Positions 25,797 through 33,964 of a stretch of DNA of 64,000 nt are shown here, one piece after another. The stretch comes from Haloplanus sp. XH21 (GTDB taxonomy: Archaea > Halobacteriota > Halobacteria > Halobacteriales > Haloferacaceae). Position 1 is the first letter of the stretch; each line of letters starts with the position of its first letter. The notes under the pieces are model-generated. The model was given only the letters and a program-made list of their open reading frames with translations, had not been told where the DNA came from and ran no database searches. Position numbers and translations under genes: made by a program. The stretch is taken from the NCBI RefSeq assembly GCF_023276355.1, contig NZ_JALLPL010000001.1:620001-684000 (forward strand), in the 5' to 3' direction.

Positions 25797-27356
25797 ATGA
25801 ATCCGAACGACTCACCTCCTGACGACCGTTCCGACGCCGACGCCAGCGAGGAGCGAAATATCCGTGACGCACCCGCACGCGACCGCACGACTGACATCTC
25901 TCGCGATGTCGACATCGACGACGTTCTCGAGGACGAGGAGACCGACAACCAGGGACTGTTCGATGACCTCCTCTCCGGGGAGCCCATCTTCGAGAACAAG
26001 GAGGTACTTCGCCCCTCCTATACCCCCCGCGAACTCCCCCACCGGAACGAGCAGATCAACCAGATGGCGACCATCCTCGTCTCGGCGCTCCGGGGCGATA
26101 CGCCATCGAACATCCTCATCTACGGCAAGACTGGGACCGGCAAGACGGCGAGCGCGAAATACGTCAGCAAGGAGCTCGAATCCACGTCACAGAAATACGA
26201 CGTTCCCTGCGAAGTCGAATACATCAACTGTGAGGTGACTGACACGCAGTATCGTGTCCTCGCCCAGCTAGCCAACACGTTCATCGAGAAGAACCAGGCC
26301 GTTATCGAGGAGCGAGTCGACGAACTCACCGAGCTCAGAACGGCCGTCGAAGACGGCGAAACCACGCTCGACGACCCGCCGGTCGATTCGTTCGATGACA
26401 TCGACGGCTTCGAGTCGATCGACGATGTCGACGACCGGATCGAGGTACTGGAATCCGATCACGAGGAGATGGAACCGGTTCCGATGACGGGGTGGCCGAC
26501 CGACCGAGTCTACAACTCCTTTTTCGAAGCCGTCGACTACCACGAACGCGTCGCCGTCATCATGCTCGACGAAATCGACAAACTCGTCGAGAAATCGGGC
26601 GACGACACGCTCTATAACCTCTCGCGGATGAACTCCGAACTCGACAACTCCCGTATCTCGATCATAGGCATCTCGAACGATCTGAAGTTCACCGACTTCC
26701 TCGATCCACGCGTCAAGTCGAGTCTCGGCGAGGAGGAGATCGTCTTCCCGCCCTACGACGCCAACCAGTTGCGCGACATCCTCCAGCACCGCGCCGATGT
26801 CGCGTTCAAGGGCGGCGCGCTCACCGAGGATGTCATCCCCCTCTGTGCCGCGTTCGCGGCCCAGGAACACGGCGACGCCCGTCGGGCGCTCGACCTCCTC
26901 CGGACCGCCGGCGAACTCGCCGAACGCGGGCAGGCGAACACTGTCGAGGAGGACCACGTCCGCCAGGCCCAGGACAAGATCGAACTCGATCGAGTGGTCG
27001 AAGTCGTCCGCACCCTTCCCACACAGTCCAAGATCGTCCTCTTTGCGATCATCCTCCTCGAGAAAAACGGCGTCCACAACATCAACACGGGCGAGGTGTA
27101 CAACATCTACAAGCGGCTCTGTGAGGAGATCGACGCCGACGTACTCACCCAGCGTCGCGTCACCGACCTCATCTCCGAACTCGACATGCTCGGCATCGTC
27201 AACGCCGTCGTCGTGAGCAAGGGTCGGTACGGCCGCACCAAGGAGATCAGCCTCTCGGTTCCCGTCGACGAGACCGAGGCCGTCCTCCTCTCGGACTCCC
27301 GTCTGGGCGATATCGAGAACGTCCAACCGTTCGTGCAGGCCCGCTTCGACAACTAA
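25797..27356 (+). CDS. orc1: Orc1/Cdc6 origin-binding initiator ATPase
   Basis: 519 residues from ATG 25797. An acidic N-terminal tail (1-60) is followed by the AAA+ core with Walker A GKTGTGKT (110-117), Walker B VIMLDEID (254-261) and sensor-1 IIGISNDL. Sensor-2 lies in HGDARRALDLLR, and a C-terminal winged helix includes VHNINTGEVYNIYKRL. An acidic insertion of about 60 residues (168-229) separates the Walker motifs, a trait of haloarchaeal Orc1. In-frame codons upstream of the ATG lie inside origin DNA and are not credible. The stop overlaps the convergent sec11 stop by 4 nt. Confidence 0.96.
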   Translation: MNPNDSPPDDRSDADASEERNIRDAPARDRTTDISRDVDIDDVLEDEETDNQGLFDDLLSGEPIFENKEVLRPSYTPRELPHRNEQINQMATILVSALRGDTPSNILIYGKTGTGKTASAKYVSKELESTSQKYDVPCEVEYINCEVTDTQYRVLAQLANTFIEKNQAVIEERVDELTELRTAVEDGETTLDDPPVDSFDDIDGFESIDDVDDRIEVLESDHEEMEPVPMTGWPTDRVYNSFFEAVDYHERVAVIMLDEIDKLVEKSGDDTLYNLSRMNSELDNSRISIIGISNDLKFTDFLDPRVKSSLGEEEIVFPPYDANQLRDILQHRADVAFKGGALTEDVIPLCAAFAAQEHGDARRALDLLRTAGELAERGQANTVEEDHVRQAQDKIELDRVVEVVRTLPTQSKIVLFAIILLEKNGVHNINTGEVYNIYKRLCEEIDADVLTQRRVTDLISELDMLGIVNAVVVSKGRYGRTKEISLSVPVDETEAVLLSDSRLGDIENVQPFVQARFDN

Positions 27357-28126
27357 TTTCTAGCGGAGACGGAGTGACTCACGCGCACACTCTCAGCCGT
27401 CTCCACGCTCCGCTCGGTAACGATTTCGGGCGTCGTGTCCAGGACGACCCCCGAGACGCCGAGGCGCACCCATCCGAGATACGGGATGCGGACGCGCGCG
27501 ACGCCGACGATCCAGCCGGGTTTGATCGGGCCGCTTCGGCTGATGCCATTCACTTGGTCGTACTGTCCGTTGGCGTCGCCTTTCGTCACGAACCCCGCGT
27601 GTGGCGCCGGGCAGTTCGGCATCTCTCCGCAGCTGCTCGCGCTGATGTGATCCGGATCGGCGCGGTCGTACCAGTTCTCCCCCCTGTCGACCCAGAAATG
27701 AGCCCGGTGGATGACGGGCGGACCCCCATCGCCCGGTTCGTCGTAGACGATCACCGATCCGTAGCCGCCGAACTTCTGGTAGTCGGCCGCACGAGCGGCC
27801 TCTCGCGTGACGACGCCCGTCCCGTCGTGGGCGGCGTCGGGTGCGAACCGGCCGGAGTCAGTGATAACCACCAGGTCACCCTTGTGCATGTGTGGCTCCA
27901 TGCTCCCGCTCTCGACGGCCACCATCGGCGGCCAGACGCCGCTGATAGCAAAGAGCAGGAGGCCGATGGCGGCGACACAGCCGATGCTGATCGCCGCTTC
28001 GCGAACCACTAGCAACGGCCCGCCGGTCGCTTTCGTGATCCGCTGGAGTCCTGACGGCTCGTCGTCTCCGTCACTTCCTCGAGCGCCGCGATCGTCGGGC
28101 GGTCGAGGACCGTCGTCGGCACTCAT
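27353..28126 (-). CDS. sec11: Signal peptidase I, archaeal/ER Sec11 type
   Basis: 257 residues from ATG 28126. A membrane segment (about 47-67, ISIGCVAAIGLLLFAISGV) precedes the catalytic Ser in VESGSMEPHMHKGDLVV, with the base His in PPVIHRAHFWVD. The active dyad is therefore Ser/His as in ER-type peptidases. An acidic 35-residue N-terminal tail precedes the anchor. The protein cleaves Sec signal peptides on the outer face of the membrane. It is convergent with orc1 and divergent from polD1. Confidence 0.9.
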   Translation of the reverse strand: MSADDGPRPPDDRGARGSDGDDEPSGLQRITKATGGPLLVVREAAISIGCVAAIGLLLFAISGVWPPMVAVESGSMEPHMHKGDLVVITDSGRFAPDAAHDGTGVVTREAARAADYQKFGGYGSVIVYDEPGDGGPPVIHRAHFWVDRGENWYDRADPDHISASSCGEMPNCPAPHAGFVTKGDANGQYDQVNGISRSGPIKPGWIVGVARVRIPYLGWVRLGVSGVVLDTTPEIVTERSVETAESVRVSHSVSARN

Positions 28127-28243
28127 CGGTTTCCGTTGATCGTCGGCCGAGTTGAAGGTTCTGGACTCACCCCCTGGCCCCGCGTGCCGGCGTCGGTTCT
28201 GCGCTTCCGGCACCCTTTTGCCGTCACCGATCCTGGCTTCCCT

Positions 28244-30022
28244 GTGCCTCTGGAGACCCCCGCACGCATCGTTCGCGAACTCGCTCGCCGCGGGTACAAC
28301 GCGGAGCGCGAGGCTGTGACCCTCCTCGCGGGTGCTCCAGACCCGGCGGCGGCCCTCGACGCTGCTGTCGAAACCGCCCCCGACGACGCGCTCCGACTCA
28401 CCACCGCACACGTCCGTACGATGCTCGACGCCGACCAGTCGTGCGACGACCCCGCCTCGTCGGCGGATTCGGCTGCGTCGACGGACGCCACTACGACGGA
28501 CGACATCACCACAGACACCACCGCGACAGAAACAGGGTCCTCGACGGATGCCACTCTCACGCCGACCGACTCTCCTCCCTCCACGACCGACTCTCCTCCC
28601 TCCACGACCGACTCTCCTCCCTCCACGACCGACTCCCCCACCTCATCTGACGCCGAGACGACGAGTCCCGAGGACGACGAGTCGTCTCCTACTGACGCTG
28701 CCTCTCCGACGGCCCCCTCGGTTTCCACTCCGGCATCCACGACCCCGTCTGCGACGCAAGACACTGGTTCTCCAGTTGAAACAAAGGGGTCTACTCACAC
28801 CGCCGAATCGTCGTCAGATACGGAGATAACCGTCACCGGCGACATCACTGGCCGCAGCACCGGCACCGGCGAGTACGACGACTTCGTCTCGGTGTTTCGG
28901 GACCGCTACGAGAAGCTCTCGGGCCAACTCCGTGGGCGGGTCAACCACCGACCTGCGTCGGCCATCGCGGACATGCCCGGCGGCAGCGACGTGGCGATGA
29001 TCGGTCTCGTGAACGACGTGCGCTCCTCGGCCAACGGTCACTGGATCATCGAACTCGAAGACACCACGGGCACCTTCCCCTGTCTGATCACGAAGGACCG
29101 CGACATCGCCGCCGTGGTCGACGAGATCCTCCTCGACGAGTGCCTCGCCATCGAGGGAACCCTCTCGGACGACGCGGGCATCGCCTTCGTCGACTCCCTC
29201 CATTTCCCCGACGTTCCCCGCACCTACCGCCCGAACACCGCCGACCGTCACGTGCAGGCGGCGCTCATCTCCGACGTCCACGTCGGCAGCCAGGAGTTCA
29301 TGGCCGACGCCTGGCACCGCTTCACCGACTGGCTGCACACCGACGAGGCCGACCCCGTGGAGTATCTCCTTCTCGCGGGCGACATGGTCGAGGGCGTCGG
29401 CGTCTACCCCGATCAGGACGAGGAACTCGACATCGTCGACATCTACGACCAGTACGAGCAGTTCTCGGAGTATCTCAAGGAGGTCCCCGGCGACATGGAG
29501 ATCGTGATGATTCCGGGGAACCACGACGCCGTCCGACTCGCGGAGCCCCAGCCCGCCTTCGACGAGGAACTCCGCGACATCATGTCGGCCCACGACGCCC
29601 GCATCGTGGGCAACCCCTCCACGGTGACCGTCGAGGGCGTCTCCGTGCTGATGTACCACGGCGTCTCCCTCGACGAAGTGATCGCCGAACTCCCCGAGGA
29701 GAAAGCCAGTTACGAGCACCCCCACCGCGCGATGTACCATCTCCTGAAAAAGCGCCACGTCGCGCCGAAATACGGCGGCCACATGCGTCTCGCTCCCGAG
29801 GAAGCGGACCACCTCGTCATCGAGGACGTCCCCGACGTGTTCCACACCGGCCACGTCCACAAACTCGGCTACGGCAAGTACCACAACGTCCTCGCGGTCA
29901 ACAGCGGGTGCTGGCAGGCCCAGACCGCGTTCCAGAAGAGCGTCAACATCGACCCCGACGCCGGGTTCGCCCCGATTCTCGACCTCGATACGCTGGATCT
30001 AACGGTTCGAAAGTTCGCCTGA
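28244..30022 (+). CDS. polD1: DNA polymerase D small subunit (DP1, proofreading exonuclease)
   Basis: 592 residues from the GTG at 28244 (MPLETPARIVRELARRGYNA), which matches the usual haloarchaeal start better than a TTG at 28136. The N-terminal helical domain is followed by a Thr/Ser/Asp/Pro-rich linker of about 120 residues, an OB-fold region, and the calcineurin-like phosphoesterase core. That core shows SDVHVGS (Asp344, His346), LAGDMVEG, PGNHDAVR, YHGVS and HTGHVHKLG. The enzyme supplies 3'-5' exonuclease activity to the replicative PolD. Location beside oriC1 is normal. The linker contains three exact 21-bp repeats and an ORB-like sequence. Confidence 0.94.
   Translation: MPLETPARIVRELARRGYNAEREAVTLLAGAPDPAAALDAAVETAPDDALRLTTAHVRTMLDADQSCDDPASSADSAASTDATTTDDITTDTTATETGSSTDATLTPTDSPPSTTDSPPSTTDSPPSTTDSPTSSDAETTSPEDDESSPTDAASPTAPSVSTPASTTPSATQDTGSPVETKGSTHTAESSSDTEITVTGDITGRSTGTGEYDDFVSVFRDRYEKLSGQLRGRVNHRPASAIADMPGGSDVAMIGLVNDVRSSANGHWIIELEDTTGTFPCLITKDRDIAAVVDEILLDECLAIEGTLSDDAGIAFVDSLHFPDVPRTYRPNTADRHVQAALISDVHVGSQEFMADAWHRFTDWLHTDEADPVEYLLLAGDMVEGVGVYPDQDEELDIVDIYDQYEQFSEYLKEVPGDMEIVMIPGNHDAVRLAEPQPAFDEELRDIMSAHDARIVGNPSTVTVEGVSVLMYHGVSLDEVIAELPEEKASYEHPHRAMYHLLKKRHVAPKYGGHMRLAPEEADHLVIEDVPDVFHTGHVHKLGYGKYHNVLAVNSGCWQAQTAFQKSVNIDPDAGFAPILDLDTLDLTVRKFA
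28563..28625 (+). repeat. 21-bp tandem repeat, three copies, in polD1
   Basis: CGACCGACTCTCCTCCCTCC plus A occurs three times head to tail, followed by a partial fourth copy. It encodes TTDSPPS repeats in the disordered linker, so copy number changes would be in frame. Confidence 0.85.
28771..28790 (+). repeat. ORB-like box inside polD1
   Basis: TCCAGTTGAAACAAAGGGGT keeps the ORB core (TCCA, GAAAC, AAGGGGT). It encodes SPVETKG in the linker, where sequence is otherwise low-complexity and free to vary. Confidence 0.55.
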
Positions 30023-30090
30023 TCCGGGCTGCTTCGGCCTGTCCCGTCGACTTCGGCCGCCTACCCGTCCTCGACGAGTTCGGCTAGCCG

Positions 30091-30522
30091 CTAGCCCGTC
30101 GGGTCGAACCGATACCGCACCGTGGTCTCCCCGTCGAACGCCGGCCCCGATCCCTGCCGTTCGAATCCGGCGTCTTTCGCCGCCTCGACGGTCGTCTCGT
30201 CACCATTGATCGCCAGCAGTTCGACGGTCATCCCTTCGGACTTCGCGAACCGAACCGGTTCGGCGAGCAGTCGCTCGCACGCCGTCTTCGTCCCGGCCAA
30301 CTGCGTGACGTGGACCGTCGCGTCCCGGACGTCGAAACTGACGAACCCGGCCACGTTCCGCCCTTCGTCGCCCACGTCGGCGTTGGGGCCCGCAGTCGTC
30401 GGCTCCCGCTGGGCCACCCGGACCGTCCGGTCGTGGATGAGGTTGCGGATCACGTCCGCCGGGACATCCGCGATGCCCGCGAGCGCGTCCGCGTCGGCCT
30501 CGACTGCGTCGCGCACTTCCAT
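30091..30522 (-). CDS. GNAT-like conserved haloarchaeal protein
   Basis: 143 residues beginning MEVRDAVEADADALAGIADV, which fits the first strand and helix of a GNAT acetyltransferase. NVAGFVSFDVRDATVHVTQL resembles its central sheet. The acetyl-CoA loop (Q/RxxGxG/A) is not clear, so activity is uncertain. It is divergent from lysC and 68 bp from the convergent polD1 stop. Confidence 0.6.
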   Translation of the reverse strand: MEVRDAVEADADALAGIADVPADVIRNLIHDRTVRVAQREPTTAGPNADVGDEGRNVAGFVSFDVRDATVHVTQLAGTKTACERLLAEPVRFAKSEGMTVELLAINGDETTVEAAKDAGFERQGSGPAFDGETTVRYRFDPTG

Positions 30523-30680
30523 ATGCCTCCATATCGTGGGACGCGGTTAAATACTCGCGTCGCACGCGGCCTGACCACCCCTATCGACGGCCGTTCCCCC
30601 CGCCCGATCGTTCCCATCGACGGCCGTTTCCCCGGTTCACACCAGCCCGCGCGCACCCCGCGCATCGCTCGCCGGGGCAA

Positions 30681-30768
30681 GTAAACACAGTTATTAGCGT
30701 CCATCTCGCTACCACCTGGCATGCTTGACAATCCGTCGGAACCCGTGGAGGCCCCACCATGCGCGTAG
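30681..30768 (+). promoter_or_regulatory. lysC promoter with leaderless 15-codon upstream ORF
   Basis: CAGTTATTAG (about 30688-30697) is TATA-like and sits 28 nt before an ATG at 30721. That ATG opens a 15-codon frame (MLDNPSEPVEAPPCA) ending at 30768, 10 nt into the lysC coding region but in another frame. Transcription would therefore start on the small ORF. GTGGAGG lies just before the lysC ATG and could drive reinitiation. Confidence 0.45.
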
Positions 30769-31940
30769 TCGCGAAGTTCGGCGGCACGTCGCTCGGCAGC
30801 GGTGACCGCATCGAGCGAGCGGCCGACACCGTCGCCAAGGCCGTCGAGGAGGGCCACGAGATCGCCATCGTCGCGAGCGCGATGGGGTCGACGACCGACG
30901 AACTCCTCGAAGAGATCACCTTCGACGCCGAGGACGCCGACCGCGCGGAAATCGTCAGCATGGGCGAGCGGACCAGCGTCCGCATGCTCAAGGCGGCGCT
31001 CTCCGCCCGCGGCATCAACGCCACGTTCCTCGAACCCGGCAGCGAGGAGTGGCCCATCATCACCGACGAGTTCGGCGAGGTCGACGCCGAGGCGACGATG
31101 GCCCGCGCCCGGTCCCTCGCGAACGACCTCGACAACGTCGTCCCCGTCATCACGGGGTTTCTCGCCCAGACCATCGACGGCAAGGTAACCACGCTCGGGC
31201 GCGGCGGCAGCGACACCACCGCTGTCATGCTCGGGAAGTTCATGGACGCCGACGAAGTCGTCATCGTCACCGATGTCGAAGGCGTCATGACCGGCGACCC
31301 CCGCGTCGTCGAAGGCGCGCGCAACGTCGGCCACATCACCGTCGACGAACTCCGTAACCTCTCCTTCCGCGGCGCCGAGGTGGTCGCGCCGAGCGCGCTC
31401 TCCTACAAGGACGAGGATCTGGTGGTCCGGGTCGTCCACTACCAGCACGGCGACCTCCTCACCGGCGGCACGCGCATCGAGGGGCAGTTCCAGAACCTCA
31501 TCGACATGCAAGACGAACCCCTCGCGTGCATCACCGTCGCCGGGCGCGCCCTGCGAAATCGCCCGGGCATTCTCGCCGACCTCGCCCAGGCGCTCCGCGA
31601 CGAGAACATCAACATCGACGCCGTCGCCAGCGGGATGGACTCGGTCACGTTCTACGTCAACGACGACCTCTCCGAGGAAGCCGAGTTCGTCCTCCACGAA
31701 CAGGTCGTCGACGACGAGACGCTCTCCTCGGTCACCGTCGAGAACAAGTTCGCCGTGATCCGTGTCACGGGCGGCGAACTCCCGAACCGCCCCGGCATCA
31801 TCCTTGACTTCGTCCAGCCCGTCTCCGAGGCCGGCATCAACATTCACGACCTCATCACCTCCGCCACCTCCGTCGCCATCTTCGTCGACTGGTCCGACCG
31901 CGAGCGGACGCTCGAAATCGTCCAGCAACAGACGATCTAA
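30759..31940 (+). CDS. lysC: Aspartate kinase
   Basis: 393 residues. The amino-acid kinase domain opens with VAKFGGTSLGSGDRI and shows GRGGSDTTAVML and VYTDVEG-like VIVTDVEGVMTGDPR. Two ACT domains follow (about 265-330 and 340-393), opening with ITVAGRALRNRPGIL and IRVTGGELPNRPGII. It makes aspartyl phosphate for threonine, methionine and lysine. The ACT pair suggests allosteric feedback. GTGGAGG is 11 nt before the ATG. Confidence 0.95.
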   Translation: MRVVAKFGGTSLGSGDRIERAADTVAKAVEEGHEIAIVASAMGSTTDELLEEITFDAEDADRAEIVSMGERTSVRMLKAALSARGINATFLEPGSEEWPIITDEFGEVDAEATMARARSLANDLDNVVPVITGFLAQTIDGKVTTLGRGGSDTTAVMLGKFMDADEVVIVTDVEGVMTGDPRVVEGARNVGHITVDELRNLSFRGAEVVAPSALSYKDEDLVVRVVHYQHGDLLTGGTRIEGQFQNLIDMQDEPLACITVAGRALRNRPGILADLAQALRDENINIDAVASGMDSVTFYVNDDLSEEAEFVLHEQVVDDETLSSVTVENKFAVIRVTGGELPNRPGIILDFVQPVSEAGINIHDLITSATSVAIFVDWSDRERTLEIVQQQTI

Positions 31941-31980
31941 CGGCCGCGCCGACCGTTTCCGCTCTATCCTCCGCGTTTCG

Positions 31981-32658
31981 TCACTCCCCGTCGTACAGCC
32001 GCTTCCCGATCCGCTCCGGCAATCCCGCCTCCCGCACCGCCTCGACGACGCGGTCGATGTCGTACGCCACGCGGCGCTCCTCGACGCTCACCGCGTCGCC
32101 ACCCGTTCCATCGCCCAGTTCGACGACAGCGTAACCGGCCCGCGGGTCGCCGTCGCGCGGCTGGCCGACGCTTCCGGGGTTCATCACCACGCCCTCGTCG
32201 AAGATGCGGTGGCCCTGGACGTGGGTGTGGCCCGTGACGAGGATGTCCTCTCCCGCCACCATTCGCGGCGAGAACTCCTCGGGGTAGGTGTAGCGGTCCG
32301 GATCCTCGGGATGCCCGTGGACGAGTTTCAGCCGGCCGTCGGCGACGGTCCGTTCGGCCGGCAGGTCGCCCAGCCACGCGAGGGCGTCGTCGTCGAGGCG
32401 TTCTCGACCGTGATCCACGCCCGCCGCCGCCATCGCGTTGAACCGGAACCCCGTCTCGCGGGCCACCGCACGGTCGTGGTTCCCCATCACCGTCGGTATC
32501 CCCCGTTCGCGGACCGCTTCGACGCAGTCGGCCGGCCAGGGGTTGTACCCCACGACGTCGCCCGCACAGACCAGGCGGTCGACGGCCGGCATGTCCTCGA
32601 AGACGGCTTCGAGCGCGATCCGATTGCTGTGGATATCGGAGATGACGCCGATGCGCAT
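31981..32658 (-). CDS. YfcE/MJ0936-type metallophosphoesterase
   Basis: 225 residues. Metal-site motifs in order are ISDIHSN (6-12), CAGDVVGYNP, MGNHDRAV, LVHGHPE and VTGHTHVQG. This is the short calcineurin-like phosphodiesterase family. The physiological substrate is unknown. Normal length, ATG start, no Sec signal. Confidence 0.88.
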   Translation of the reverse strand: MRIGVISDIHSNRIALEAVFEDMPAVDRLVCAGDVVGYNPWPADCVEAVRERGIPTVMGNHDRAVARETGFRFNAMAAAGVDHGRERLDDDALAWLGDLPAERTVADGRLKLVHGHPEDPDRYTYPEEFSPRMVAGEDILVTGHTHVQGHRIFDEGVVMNPGSVGQPRDGDPRAGYAVVELGDGTGGDAVSVEERRVAYDIDRVVEAVREAGLPERIGKRLYDGE

Positions 32659-32682
32659 GGGGCGTCGTAGCGCCCCTGCCTT

Positions 32683-33261
32683 TTAATCGTCGTCGCCGTT
32701 CACGACGGCCGTCCGCACCGCGTCGTCGACGGCGACGCCCGCCGCACAGACGGCGTGTTCGAAGTCGAGGTCGTACGCCTCGCGAGCGGCCTCGTTCGCT
32801 CCCGTCGCCGCGAACTCGAACGCGCGCGGGTAGTCCTCCTCGTAGGTGGCGACCAGCGTCGGTTCGTCGACGCGTTCCACGACGAGCGCGTCCCGGCGAA
32901 CGATCCCGATCGTCGCCCGGTTCGGGCCGACGACGCCCGCGATGCGGGGCGTGTCGTAGTCGTCTTTCTCGTAGTCGAGGGCGAGCAGCGCCGTCGCCAG
33001 CGCGTCACGAGCGGGGTAGCCCATGTCCAACTTCTCCGTCACGGGATCGACGTGGGACCCGTTGCCGAGGACGGCCCGCCCGTCGCTCTCCCGGACGCAG
33101 TTGTAGGCGATGTAGGGGTTGTCCGTCTCCGGCGCGTCCGGCGTCGGCGCGACGGTCAGCGTGCCGTCACGGTCCACGATCTGTCGGTTCGGGAACGACC
33201 GGGACGAAACGCGATAGGCGCCGATCCCCGGGCCGACGACGATGAAGCGGCCGATGTACAT
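32683..33261 (-). CDS. purO: Archaeal IMP cyclohydrolase PurO
   Basis: 192 residues starting [20 protein letters not shown], the typical opening of Pur[29 protein letters not shown] and [13 protein letters not shown] are family blocks. It closes the last ring of IMP from FAICAR, replacing the PurH cyclohydrolase of bacteria. The ATG at 33261 is preferred over an upstream in-frame ATG because family proteins begin at this point. Confidence 0.93.
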   Translation of the reverse strand: MYIGRFIVVGPGIGAYRVSSRSFPNRQIVDRDGTLTVAPTPDAPETDNPYIAYNCVRESDGRAVLGNGSHVDPVTEKLDMGYPARDALATALLALDYEKDDYDTPRIAGVVGPNRATIGIVRRDALVVERVDEPTLVATYEEDYPRAFEFAATGANEAAREAYDLDFEHAVCAAGVAVDDAVRTAVVNGDDD

Positions 33262-33304
33262 GTGCCGCCGTGGACTCCTGTCACACAAGTAGATGCCGGT
33301 CGAC

Positions 33305-33355
33305 GGCGTCCGAACTCGCAACCCTTACAAGGGTGCTCGCGGTACGAGAGCATGC
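33305..33355 (+). promoter_or_regulatory. Promoter of tRNA-Gln
   Basis: TCCGAACTCGCAACCCTTACAAGG followed by GGTACGAGAGCATGC resembles haloarchaeal stable-RNA promoters, which have a CTTA-type TATA element and a GTACGA start region. ACCCTTACAAGGGT (33321-33334) is also a perfect small hairpin. Confidence 0.5.
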
Positions 33356-33428
33356 AGTCCCATGGGGTAGTGGCCAATCCTGAAGCCTTCTGGGGGCTTC
33401 GACCCAGGTTCGAATCCTGGTGGGACTA
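33356..33428 (+). tRNA. tRNA-Gln (anticodon CUG)
   Basis: The acceptor stem pairs AGTCCCA (33356-33362) with TGGGACT (33421-33427), with discriminator A. The anticodon arm AAGCC/GGCTT encloses TTCTGGG, giving anticodon CUG for codon CAG. The T arm is CCAGG-TTCGAAT-CCTGG. No intron and no encoded CCA. Confidence 0.95.
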
Positions 33429-33482
33429 CTCTCCTGCGTTTCGCTACTCCTTTCAGGCCCTCCGCCGAGTCCTAACCGATCC

Positions 33483-33764
33483 ATGCCCGAACGACCCCCC
33501 GGCCCGGACGCGGCCGACGGCTTCTTCGACCGCTTCGTCCACCCGTGGCTGGCGCGGGTGGCCGCGCTCGGTCTTGGTCTCTGGGCAATCGCGTTCCTCC
33601 TGGCGACCGGCGGCCTCGCCGCCCGCGACCTCCTCGCCGGCCGGATCGCCGTCCAGTTGTTCTTCTACTCCGGCGTGCTCGGCACGCTCGGTATCCTGAT
33701 CCTCGGCGTCTGTACGGTGATCCTCGCGGGATTTTTCGTGCGGCGCGAACTCGGCGCCGGCTAG
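33483..33764 (+). CDS. Small two-span membrane protein, 93 aa
   Basis: 93 residues from ATG 33483 (MPERPPGPDAADGFFDRFVH). Two hydrophobic segments (about 25-45 and 55-85) are separated by a short loop, with RREL near the end. It resembles small haloarchaeal proteins found near the bc1-like operon (DUF7315-like, from memory). It is convergent with that operon. Function unknown. Confidence 0.65.
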   Translation: MPERPPGPDAADGFFDRFVHPWLARVAALGLGLWAIAFLLATGGLAARDLLAGRIAVQLFFYSGVLGTLGILILGVCTVILAGFFVRRELGAG

Positions 33765-33782
33765 CCGACGAACGGTCCGCCG

Positions 33783-33959
33783 TCACTCCGCGGGGTCGAG
33801 AAAGATCGTTCCGCCGCCGACGACGAGGCCGACAATCCCCACGAGCAGCGACCAGTCGCCGAGGACGCCCTCCAGCGCGACCGCGAGCAACGTGAGCCCG
33901 ACCACCTTGCTCAGCCGGTCGAGCCACCGAAAGCGGCGCGGGGAGAGCGGAACCTGCAT
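33783..33959 (-). CDS. Small membrane protein, 58 aa, last gene of the bc1 operon
   Basis: MQVPLSPRRFRWLDRLSKVV opens the 58-residue protein, which then has two hydrophobic segments (about 20-30 and 38-53) and ends FLDPAE. It starts 5 nt after the cytochrome b stop, so it is co-transcribed and is a candidate accessory subunit of the complex. It resembles short haloarchaeal DUF proteins, with no known role. Confidence 0.7.
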   Translation of the reverse strand: MQVPLSPRRFRWLDRLSKVVGLTLLAVALEGVLGDWSLLVGIVGLVVGGGTIFLDPAE

Positions 33960-33964
33960 CTCAT

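Noticed and set aside
28563-28625. Tandem repeats considered as a CRISPR array
   Set aside because: Units are contiguous with no spacers and lie in frame inside polD1. No CRISPR array or cas gene was seen anywhere in the window.
30583-30629. ATCGACGGCCGTT repeated twice before lysC
   Set aside because: Only 13 bp, GC-rich and far upstream of the TATA box. It may be chance, and nothing else marks it as functional.
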